From Euryarchaeota archaeon UBA62 (GTDB taxonomy: Archaea > Thermoplasmatota > Poseidoniia > Poseidoniales > Thalassarchaeaceae), in assembly GCA_002502095.1 (NCBI GenBank), contig DAPJ01000028.1, forward strand, positions 16,605-80,604: a stretch of 64,000 nt of DNA. Direction: 5' to 3'. Each line of letters opens with the position of its first letter. Position 1 is the first letter of the stretch. The notes under the pieces were generated by a model. It was not told the origin of the DNA. It saw only the letters and a program-made list of their open reading frames with translations, and did no database searches. This document shows positions 1-9,000 of this stretch, piece after piece. A program made the position numbers and the translations under genes.

Positions 1-35
1 TCCCAGTACGGAATACTGATGTCGCCGAACCCCAT
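1..35 (-). CDS. Possible 5' end of a divergent gene, cut by the window edge
   Basis: On the minus strand an ATG at position 35 opens a frame reading MGFGDISIPYW before the window ends. A GGTG sits three bases upstream, close for a ribosome binding site. A divergent gene next to rtcB would fit the layout. The N-terminus is vaguely like small TatA-type membrane proteins, but eleven residues cannot identify a family. A GTG two codons upstream is another possible start. Low confidence. Confidence 0.25.
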   Translation of the reverse strand, partial: MGFGDISIPYW

Positions 36-83
36 TGTCACCGTCCTCGCTCACGCATTGAAGGGTTTGACTTGAATTCGATT

Positions 84-91
84 GTTTATTC
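84..91 (+). promoter_or_regulatory. Candidate TATA box for rtcB
   Basis: The AT-rich TGTTTATT lies about 27 to 34 bases upstream of the preferred rtcB ATG. This is where an archaeal TATA element would direct a very short leader. No clear BRE is visible, so this is a positional inference only. Confidence 0.25.
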
Positions 92-117
92 TGTAACGGC
101 GCTTTGAAAGGTTGCGC

Positions 118-1602
118 ATGCGACGCGTGCCCATGGAGGCACCATGGAAGAGGCATATGAAGCCAGATGGGCCAGGGAGAATTAGGATCTCAAAGCACGG
201 TAGGATGCTTACAGATGCAATACTCGTTTCGGATGAGAATCACATGTCCGGACATACTGATGACAGGTCCCCTACCCAGCTAGTGAATACAGCTAGTCTA
301 CCAGGTATAGTTGGAGAAGCATGGGCCATGGCAGATTGGCATTTTGGATATGGTTTCCCAATAGGGGGAGTGGTTGCCACTGATGTTGATTGGGGGGAGC
401 AAGGGGGTTCAATTTCTCCCGGTGGCGTAGGCTTTGACATAAATTGCGGAGTTAGATTATGCTCCACTGACCTTCATATCTCAGAAATTGATCCAAAGCG
501 TCTGGCTGAGGAGCTTTCAATGAAAATACCAGCAGGGGCAAGTAGGAAAGGTGGCGTTTCCCTAGGAGACTCAGAATTGGATGATATCCTGGCTGGCGGG
601 GCTTCAGCGGCGGTTGACTTAGGACTAGCAGAGGCTAGAGACTTATCATGTATTGAATCAAACGGCTTGCTTAACAGCGAGAATAGGAATGTTGGAAGTA
701 AGGCAATGAAGAGGGGTTCCAGCTCTCTCGGAACGTTGGGTTCTGGGAATCATTTCATGGAGTTACAGGTGGTTGACAGGATTGTTGATGAAGAAGCAGC
801 GAGGGCTTTTGGCCTGAGGATAGGACAGGTAACAGCTATGATTCATTCTGGTTCTAGAGGTCTTGGCCATCAAGTCTGTTCCGAGCATGTGGCGAATATT
901 GAATCTAATTACTCCAAGAGAGGAGATACTTGGTTTTCTGAAAAATGGGGCTTTTCTGTCCCTGACAGGCAACTAGCTTCTGCACCGATTCACAGTTCCG
1001 AAGGTGAAAGCTATTTCGATGCGATGAATGCTGCCGGAAATTTCGCATTTGCCAATAGGTCAGCACTTACCCAGAGGCTCCGTGATGTCCTGAGAAATGA
1101 GTATTCGGTCGATGGAGGATTGGACGTGGTGTATGACGTCAGTCATAATATTGCAAAGATAGAGGAGCACCATGTCGGAGGAGGCAGGTGTAATTGTTGC
1201 GTCCATAGAAAGGGGGCCACTAGGGCATTGGGAGGCAATCATCCTGAATTATCTTCCAGCTTCCCATTAGGTCAGCCAGTTCTCGTACCGGGAGATATGG
1301 GTACGGCATCGTGGGTAATGGCAGGTCCTGTAAACGGGGCTAATGATGCTTTTTCCTCTTCTTGCCACGGGGCCGGTAGGAGGCTTTCCAGAACTGCAGC
1401 CAAGGCATCTGTAGATTCTGAATTACTGATTTCAGAGCTAGAACAGAAGGGAATTCATATCAGGGCAAAAACTCCAAATGTTCTTTCCGAGGAAGCGCCT
1501 GAAGCGTACAAAGATGTTGATGAGGTGATTAGCTTGACGAATCGAGCGGGGCTAGCACGTCCAGTTGCGAGGATGAGGCCGGTATCAGTCATCAAGGGAT
1601 GA
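118..1602 (+). CDS. rtcB: RNA-splicing ligase RtcB
   Basis: RtcB is the GTP- and Mn-dependent RNA ligase that joins 2',3'-cyclic phosphate and 5'-OH ends, in archaea mainly tRNA exon halves. The 494-residue product matches the usual length and shows the whole family signature: GVGFDINCGVRL near residue 105 with the metal-binding Asp and Cys, GTLGSGNHFMELQ, IHSGSRGLGHQV, VYDVSHNIAKIEEH, HRKGATRA, PGDMGTASWVM and CHGAGRRLSR. The His in the last motif (about residue 417) is the guanylylated residue in characterised homologues. ATG at 118 is preferred because AAAGGT lies about seven bases upstream; ATG at 133 and TTG at 112 are alternatives. The stop codon directly abuts the stop of the convergent gene at 1603. 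Confidence 0.97.
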   Translation: MRRVPMEAPWKRHMKPDGPGRIRISKHGRMLTDAILVSDENHMSGHTDDRSPTQLVNTASLPGIVGEAWAMADWHFGYGFPIGGVVATDVDWGEQGGSISPGGVGFDINCGVRLCSTDLHISEIDPKRLAEELSMKIPAGASRKGGVSLGDSELDDILAGGASAAVDLGLAEARDLSCIESNGLLNSENRNVGSKAMKRGSSSLGTLGSGNHFMELQVVDRIVDEEAARAFGLRIGQVTAMIHSGSRGLGHQVCSEHVANIESNYSKRGDTWFSEKWGFSVPDRQLASAPIHSSEGESYFDAMNAAGNFAFANRSALTQRLRDVLRNEYSVDGGLDVVYDVSHNIAKIEEHHVGGGRCNCCVHRKGATRALGGNHPELSSSFPLGQPVLVPGDMGTASWVMAGPVNGANDAFSSSCHGAGRRLSRTAAKASVDSELLISELEQKGIHIRAKTPNVLSEEAPEAYKDVDEVISLTNRAGLARPVARMRPVSVIKG

Positions 1603-2091
1603 TTATCTTGAACGATACTCTATATCGATAATATCCCCATCTTCCATCATGTACTCCTCATACAGGGAATTTACTTCTCCATTGATTTTCAGAACCACCT
1701 CGTGTTCATCGTCTGCATAGTGACCCAATATCTCTTGCTCGCTGAAAGACTCTCCCCAGATCTCGAAGAACGCACCCAAAGGAGCAGACATTGGACTTGG
1801 GGTTTCTATATGCAACCTTCCAGAATCGTCATGTGTATGTATTCCCTTCATCCCATCACACCCCGGTTCTCCAATCCCAATATTTGGACCGATTTCAACT
1901 TGAGTTCCGTTGATAATGATAGTTAGTTGTACGTGCTCATGAGTGGCTAATGAGTTATGATCATCTAGACAAACATCAGATATCTGCCAATTATTCTCAT
2001 CTTGAACCGTTTCTGTTGATGTGATTGTCAAATATAGGATGATGACAGTACAAAGTCCAGCTATGGAAATTAGTACATTCTCTGCTTTCAT
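1603..2091 (-). CDS. Secreted or membrane-anchored protein with HTHD motif, unknown function
   Basis: The 162-residue product begins with a hydrophobic segment (residues about 5 to 22, VLISIAGLCTVIILYLTI), so it is probably exported or anchored. The middle carries GIHTHDDSGRLHIETPSP and then GAFFEIWGESF. I recall an HTHDxxGxxHxE pattern from uncharacterised archaeal and bacterial secreted proteins, where it could bind a metal, but I cannot name the family. The C-terminal third (EVVLKINGEVN..., ending DGDIIDIEYRSR) reads like a small beta-grasp fold, as in MoaD or ThiS, but lacks their Gly-Gly end. An upstream in-frame ATG at 2148 would overlap the divergent glycosylase, so ATG 2091 is preferred. 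Confidence 0.7.
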   Translation of the reverse strand: MKAENVLISIAGLCTVIILYLTITSTETVQDENNWQISDVCLDDHNSLATHEHVQLTIIINGTQVEIGPNIGIGEPGCDGMKGIHTHDDSGRLHIETPSPMSAPLGAFFEIWGESFSEQEILGHYADDEHEVVLKINGEVNSLYEEYMMEDGDIIDIEYRSR

Positions 2092-2141
2092 GGAGATGGG
2101 AGAAGGCCAGTAGTCTTGAACCATTAGGCACTCCAAGTACC

Positions 2142-2768
2142 ATGCCACTACAGGGAGATAGGCCAGAATACTGGGATAGGGCTAAAAAAGAGCTATCAAG
2201 AAAGGATGATGTACTCCACGAAATAATTAATCAATTCGATGATCTAGAATTGGTATCCAGGGGAGATTTATTTTACACATTGATTAGATCGGTAATAGGC
2301 CAACAAATTTCTGTCAAGGCAGCTTCTACAGTTTGGTCTAGATTCTGCGAGAGAATAGGAGATATCGAACCCGATAATATTTTATCAGCAGATATTGAAG
2401 AATTGAGAAGCTGTGGCCTGTCTCAGAGAAAGGCGGAATATGTAACAGGAATATCTGAATCTTGGTCCGATTATGATTCTTTAGAATGGAAAGAGATGAG
2501 TGATGAAGAGATAATACAGGAATTGATTAAATTAAGGGGAGTGGGGAAATGGACTGCAGAGATGATTCTGATTTTCACCATGCTTCGTCCTGATGTCTTT
2601 CCGATAGGAGACATAGGAATGATTAGAGGGATTGAAAAATCATACAACTCCGGAGAGAGGATGTCCAGAGAGGAGTTGTATGCTGTTTCAGAGAAGTGGA
2701 AGCCATGGCGTACTGTGGCCTGCTGTTTCATGTGGAGAACAGTTGATCCAGAGCCTGTAGAATATTGA
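2142..2768 (+). CDS. AlkA-like DNA-3-methyladenine glycosylase (HhH-GPD)
   Basis: The 208-residue protein belongs to the helix-hairpin-helix-GPD superfamily that excises alkylated bases. VIGQQISVKAA (residues 51-61) is the conserved QQ segment typical of AlkA/MAG enzymes. LRGVGKWTAEMIL (131-143) is the DNA-binding hairpin, and PIGDIGMIRG (154-163) provides the catalytic Asp157. There is no C-terminal Cys4 iron-sulfur motif as in EndoIII or MutY, which favours AlkA/MAG. No ribosome binding site is visible before the ATG, so the message may be leaderless. It diverges from the HTHD gene and ends as TGATCA with the stop of the next convergent gene. Confidence 0.9.
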   Translation: MPLQGDRPEYWDRAKKELSRKDDVLHEIINQFDDLELVSRGDLFYTLIRSVIGQQISVKAASTVWSRFCERIGDIEPDNILSADIEELRSCGLSQRKAEYVTGISESWSDYDSLEWKEMSDEEIIQELIKLRGVGKWTAEMILIFTMLRPDVFPIGDIGMIRGIEKSYNSGERMSREELYAVSEKWKPWRTVACCFMWRTVDPEPVEY

Positions 2769-2966
2769 TCACATACAATATCCACGCTTTGGCTGATCGG
2801 GAATCGAGGGAGCGGAGCCGGTTTGAACTCCATCGGCCTCTTCCATTATTATGGTCAACAGTGTCTTGACTAACTGTCTAAGATCATCAACTTCCTCTCT
2901 AAGCTCTTCCAAAGATAAACTATCGTCCATTGTTACTACGCATCCCATCTGAGGGAATTCCCTCAT
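2769..2966 (-). CDS. Small coiled-coil protein, unknown function
   Basis: This short protein (65 residues from ATG 2966, 53 from ATG 2930, 69 from 2978) centres on the heptad-like SLEELREEVDDLRQLVKTLL, which predicts a short coiled coil. No domain is recognised. The start is unresolved: a minus-strand TATA-like element around 2991-2998 would place transcription start near 2967, fitting a leaderless ATG at 2966, and no good ribosome binding site precedes any candidate. Its stop abuts the stop of the convergent glycosylase. It is probably a real gene because it exactly fills the space and has a plausible promoter. Confidence 0.5.
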   Translation of the reverse strand: MREFPQMGCVVTMDDSLSLEELREEVDDLRQLVKTLLTIIMEEADGVQTGSAPSIPDQPKRGYCM

Positions 2967-2990
2967 GGCAAAAATCACGATATGGCCTAT

Positions 2991-2998
2991 AAATACAA
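2991..2998 (-). promoter_or_regulatory. Candidate TATA box for the small coiled-coil gene
   Basis: Read on the minus strand, the element is TATTTATA, close to the archaeal TATA consensus. It lies about 25 bases upstream of the ATG at 2966. Positional inference only. Confidence 0.3.
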
Positions 2999-3024
2999 GA
3001 GGTTGTGAAAGGGTTGAGACGCCG

Positions 3025-3045
3025 TTTTACCCATGACGGGTAAAA
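3025..3045. terminator. Perfect inverted repeat after the giant surface gene
   Basis: TTTTACCC and GGGTAAAA form eight perfect base pairs around the five-base loop ATGAC. The hairpin starts five bases beyond the stop of the minus-strand giant gene (3051). A run of T lies on the upstream arm in that orientation, but no long T tract follows. It could mark the transcript end or be a processing or stability hairpin. Confidence 0.4.
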
Positions 3046-3050
3046 AGTCG

Positions 3051-6000
3051 CTAGTACTCGTCGTCTTCCTCGTAGTATTCGTAATCATCATCGTCGTAGT
3101 AAACGTCATCTTCATTCCCCCTTCTACTCATCAGGAAGCCTATGGCAGCTACAGCGATTGCAGCAATTGCACCGATCATCATTATCGCACTGTCCGAAGA
3201 CCCTTCATCCTCTGGAGGCGGTGGCACTACACTAATTCCCCCAATAGCGATATCAGCGGCATTGAAATCGGATTCTCCGATAGAGCCGTCTCCATCAATA
3301 TCAGTAACGATGTATAGATTGGGTTGTCCAGGAGATGTGGCTTCCCACCTGAAAGTGACCCTTACGCTGGTGGCTTCTGCCTCTAGAGATATCTCCAAGT
3401 TAGGAGTCTGGGCCGTAGTAAGTGATTCCTTCCATCTCTCAGAAGACTGTCCATTCTCATCCACCTCATAGACTAGCTCGTAGAGTCCGACAACCAAAGT
3501 TCCGTCTCTCTTACCTGTATTTTCCCAGAATGTCTCAATTGTTACAATCTCGTTCATCAGAGGTGCGCTAGGTGAAGATACTGATCTCACATATTCGCCA
3601 ATAAACTCCATAATCCTCAATGCAGGTGCCCTTGGGATAGATTCACTTCCAAGACCTGATACTTCATTGCCGGCCTTGTCGGTGGATGTAATCCAGAAGG
3701 AGATTGAATCTCCTGCCTCAATTGACATTCCATTTTGAGGGGTTAGATCTATTCTTGACTGGTACACGTCAGACCACTCCGAGGATGATGATCTGTCTCC
3801 TTCGAGAATTAACATTAGCTCTCCGCTGTCTTCGGTACCAGTGACTGGCGAGTTGCCCCTCATGTAGACCCAAGAGACCTGAAGTGGACCATCTTTCATA
3901 CCTATCTGGTCGTTCATTGTGACTGTTACCTTGACATCATCTACCATGTCCGACTCGATTATGGTGAGAGAGGAGTCAGGATACTTGAGCTGATCGAATA
4001 GAGCTGTTGGCGCCCTACTATCGACAACTATCGAATAATCCGAATTTGCTGTTGATCCTCCTAATCCCGGGACATTTAACACACTTAGAGAAACTGCCAT
4101 CGTTGGATCTAGGGGGACCCTGTCTGGAAGAGTCACGGTAATTGAGAACGTCGAATCCTCGGCCAACTCTGTTTCACTGCTGATTTGCTGTGATCCATAA
4201 ATAACGGTCGCTTGGACCCTTAGATCGTCTGGAATACTGTTTATCGGCATTCCCGAGCCTGCGTACATCAATGAACCAGTGACCATGAATTCATCTCCCT
4301 GCCTGAGGAACAGCTGATCCTCCACCTGATCCATCATGGGAGACGTAAGATCGGTCATAGAGTCGGGAATAGCTAGGAATTGGTTATCTAATATCCATGA
4401 TAGCTCCCCAATATTATTCTGGTAGGCCACGGTATTCAAATCATCTAATATCGAAACGCTGGGTTTACAAGACGGCTGTCCATCTTCCCAGACGTAATCC
4501 CATGAGATCTCGAAATCTATGCTCAGCTCTGTTACAATAGCGGTTACAGATTGGGTCTGTACAGACAGGGGTGTAACCATACTGTCGGGAGCGGACCATA
4601 GAACACCTCGTGAAGGGTCATAGGACATCTTACCGACGTTACTTGGGCCATCACCACATAGCATGATAGTGACATTATCTAGAGTTTCGATCCCATTAGG
4701 CTCATCAATCTGCATTGAGAATGTATGCCTATGACCGGCCATTAGGTATCCGAGTTCGGCATTCATAGAATATCCCGAGGCTGGTATACTAGTGGGCTCG
4801 TCCGTTGCGACTATCACAGAAGCCCATGAGTTTGAAGCTCCTGCGGAACCTCCGGTACCGCCCTCTTGGTAAGTAAGACCCGCCCAATCAGTGCCCTCGA
4901 TAAACATATGAACTGGGCTGTTGAAGTCCTGCGCTGAAACATCTATTCCTATGAAGTTCACCTGCTGTTGTCCTGTCATGCCGGAAGAGAGTGGCAGTGT
5001 TTGTCCCAGATACTCTGATTCATCGGCGACCCCATCCATGTTGACGTCGTCAGATGACCCTCTCCAATACTTTAGAGTAATAGATTCACCTCTAGCCTCC
5101 GATTCGTCTATGGTGACATAAACTGATAGTGGGACAGTTGGATCCCATACTTTTCCATGGGCGTCCTGGAGTCCAGTGGGAGTATTTACTTGCAGAGGGC
5201 CAGCTACCGGTGCTGAAGAGTCGATAATCACTGTAGTCTGAGGAGGAGTTCCAGAAGTATCCTCGGCCCCTACAGTCGATCCCGACGGGCCGACGGTTAG
5301 CATTAGTGGGGAAAGGGTTACTTCATTTCCTATAGTAGTAGAAGATAGCCAGTCGACGGTTGTTTCGAAAGAACCATTCTCGCCCATAGACATAGGATAT
5401 AGTGCTCCCGACATGTTTAGTCCGACCAAGAAGTCTGAAGGCTGAGGCCTCGAATCAGAGGCATCTTGGAATCTAACAGTTCCAGAGACGTTGATATCGT
5501 TTGTTGACTTCACTGGGAATGGATAGAATGTTGAGAACTGATTTGAAAGTAACCTCCCATATTCATCGCGCACCTCGAACGACTCTATCTGTAAATCGTT
5601 TTCAACGGCCTTTGAGCTACCTTGTCCGCTGAATGATACCGCGGGCCATACGAACTCTCCGTTCTCATCTAGTGCAGTGGAAACCCACCTGATTGACTCT
5701 ACGTCATCCCAATTCCAGTTGACGTCGAACATCCAATTGACTACGACATCATCATATCCGTCAGAGTGAGTGACTATCTCGACATATGACTGTGATACAT
5801 CCAGTGGAGCGACACTGCTCCCAGATGTTTGGCTAATCGTCACCGGGTCAGATCCTTGGCCCCACAGTCCGTCATTACCGTTTTCTGCTCTAAAGGCAAT
5901 AATTTGACCATCAGATGCAGATCCAGTGAGCTCTATCGCATTTAGGAGAGAGTTATCATTTAGGTGATGATGTGCAGTTTCAATCTCATTGATGACCCCA

Positions 6001-9000
6001 TCTGGATAGAGTGTATTGGGTACTTGGAAGTCTCTGTTTGTCATGATGAAATCATAGACTAGTTCGCCGGCGACTGATATAGAACCTGTCGAGGAGGAAA
6101 TGGTGACAGGTATAGCTATCTCCACTGGTGGCGGATCAGCTTGGGAGATAGTAGTATGATAGTCTGCTATTGGGACAGAAATATCTGACACGTTCTCGAA
6201 CATGGTATATCCAATTGCGAGTCCCGTTAGTGTGACTGTTTGACTTTGTGTGGAGGAAAGAGAAAATTCCACAACCCTCCAATCTCGGTCGGTCTCAGTG
6301 TCCGTCCAACCAGATGCCAGTGAGTTAATGCCTGATATCTGGTACTGGTTCATCTCAGAAGTAAATCTCTCGGCAGCGGAGCCAGTTGAGAATGTTGCTC
6401 CCGCAATACTGATATCCACCGGGGATTCAAATCCGTCGGAATCCGAAACTAGTGAAACCAGTCCGCCATTCACACTTCCAGTTGTGGGGATGATTGCGAA
6501 TGCAGTAGAGGGAGTAGATCCTATCTGCATTGTTATCGATCTAGTTCCGTCTAAGTAGCCGATATCAGACTGGCTTCCTAGTAATTTAGTCTGCCAAGCA
6601 TAGTGCCCTCTGGAAAGGTCATTGGGGAATGACCAGTCAAGGTTTCCATCATCTGCAAAGTCGACCTCTACATTGGATGCCGGCTCCCCGTAGAGATGAG
6701 TAGTCTGAAGTCTGTCGATATATCCGTTTGTTGGCAGGGTTACATGAAGTGAGTAACCTGTTCTGGGAGTGGCGAAGACTACAGATCCTCCTTTGGGGGA
6801 GCTACCAATAGAATTGCCCGATTCGTCTCTGACCTCTATTTGCACGTTCACTGAGGAGTTGCCACCGAAGCTTAGAGCCTTGATTGGTCTTACAGAGTGA
6901 ATGTAGTCTGAAGAAATAGTGCCAGATATATTAGTTGCATTAATCAATCCGTCGATAACTTCGACATTGGTCATCTGCCAACCGTTAAGCCCCATCATAT
7001 CTGCAGTAAGGAGTCTGTTTCCTCCAACTCTGATGAATTCTAGCATCGGTGTGGATAGGGGGTTTGTTGTATCCATATCAACAGTCAGTTTAACCAATGG
7101 ATAGGAGTCAGAATCTACTCCTGCCAGACTAATTGGGAAATCAAGATTGGAGTATCCGGGAATACTGGCTCCAGATGTAGCGTCGATAAGGGACCCTGTG
7201 AGCGTGTTATTCGCATAGTCATCCGTCGTTCCATCAATCTCTATGATTCCCCTGTTGAATGCATTTTCACCAGCAATTGAGAAGCTAGGGCTGGTCCATG
7301 TTCCTGGTTGACTGAAGTTACCCATCTTGATACCTACATTATCGATATGCCATCCTGAGTTCGCGTCAGAGAACCTACCTCCGAAAGCGAACTTGAACTG
7401 TACATCATCACCTTTGTAATCAGAGAGATCGACCTCATATGAGCCCCAATCGTTACTGTTGCAATGAAGTCTAGTCCAGATTTCCAAACCATCATTGACG
7501 GTGTATGTAGCACTTGCATAACTGTATTGTCTGTCTGTATACGATGGCATGTCCACATGTTGCCATTGGCCGCCGTTGACCTTCATCCACAAGGCACCAC
7601 CGACATAGACATAGTTACCAGTGCCGTAGTCCATACAGGCATTCATATCGAAAGCAAATGATGACTCTCCTATTCCCGATACCGTGTAGATAGGGGTCAC
7701 GAGGCTTGATTGGTATACCGCATCAGTTCCGCCATTCATACCGATCTTGTACATGTACGGGAAAGAAGACGCGCTTTCAGGCCCATAAGTACCGGGCTCG
7801 GACAATCTCCAATCACATCTCTCGGAGGTACAGGAGCCCTGATTTCCTGAAGACTGTTGATAGATATTGTAGAAGCCCGTATGATAGTCACTGGTTGGAG
7901 CGGTAACCTGGGAGTCCTCGAAGCCCATATCGACGTTGATGTAACCAGAGTTCAGAGTCAGGAACTGCCACTCGTGAGTGCCAGAGGTTGTCGCGGTCGC
8001 AGGTATGGTGAACTGGTCTATCGTATCTCCGATGGAGTTCATTGTCCTGTATCCGTAGACAGTTAGGCCCTCTCGATCGTCCGGATCACCGGCACCCCCG
8101 GGAGACCCATATTGTACCGAGGTGTCGGTCTGGACAACAAATCTCAGAAGACTACCGTTCACCCGGTTTGCTGAAGGCACAGAGTTGGAGATTGTAACCA
8201 TGCCACCACTATCATCAGTATATGCAAATCCATTGTACGTGTATGATGGGATGTTACCATCTTTGTCGGCGTACCCTGATGATCCGGGTATGTTTCCTTG
8301 CCTAGATCTGCATATTCCCCCAGTAGAACCTGTGGAAGATATATCCGTCCAACTTGTCCCGTTGTTGTTGGAAAGCTCAATGCATGCGTTATCCCAGCTC
8401 GAGCCCTCCAAATCCCAGTGGAGATCAAACTCAAGATCTGTTACATTGTAGAGGTCTACAGGAACGGTTAGGTAGCCCAACTGGTTGTTGTTGTAGTAAC
8501 AGTACGTACCGTAGTTCTGGTATGAAGTACCATTGACATCGCATCCATGGTGCCATACGCCTTGGCCTGTACCATCGTTTCTATAGTCGACATCATCAAT
8601 GAACCAACCTGGGAAAGACCCAGAACTGTTAGATGTCCAAACCCTGAATCTGAATTCTACCGATGCTACCGAGCTCATGCTGGGATCGGAGAAAAGAGTA
8701 GTTAGGTTCAGAGTTTCTGATTGCCAGCCACTGTGGGTAGCTCCAGTGAAAACTGGAAGATTACCACTGGGGGCACCGTTGACTTCTATATCGGTGCTAT
8801 CGATGTAAGAAGGATATCCGCCATCTGTAGCAATCCACTTCCAGACTCCGCCAGATGTCTTGTACTCCAACCAAGCTCCTGCTTCTGAAGAATCAAGGTG
8901 GAACCAATGGTCGAATGAAAGGTAGTAGTTGTTCCTAGTAGCGTTGGTGGGAACTTGCATAATTGGCAAATTCAACCATGCATCTACACCAGCTGGAAGT

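Noticed and set aside
3033..3317. Hydrophobic plus-strand ORF reading MTGKKSLVLVV...
   Set aside because: It is the complement of the acidic tail and TM of the giant surface gene; the hydrophobic run mirrors Asp/Glu codons.
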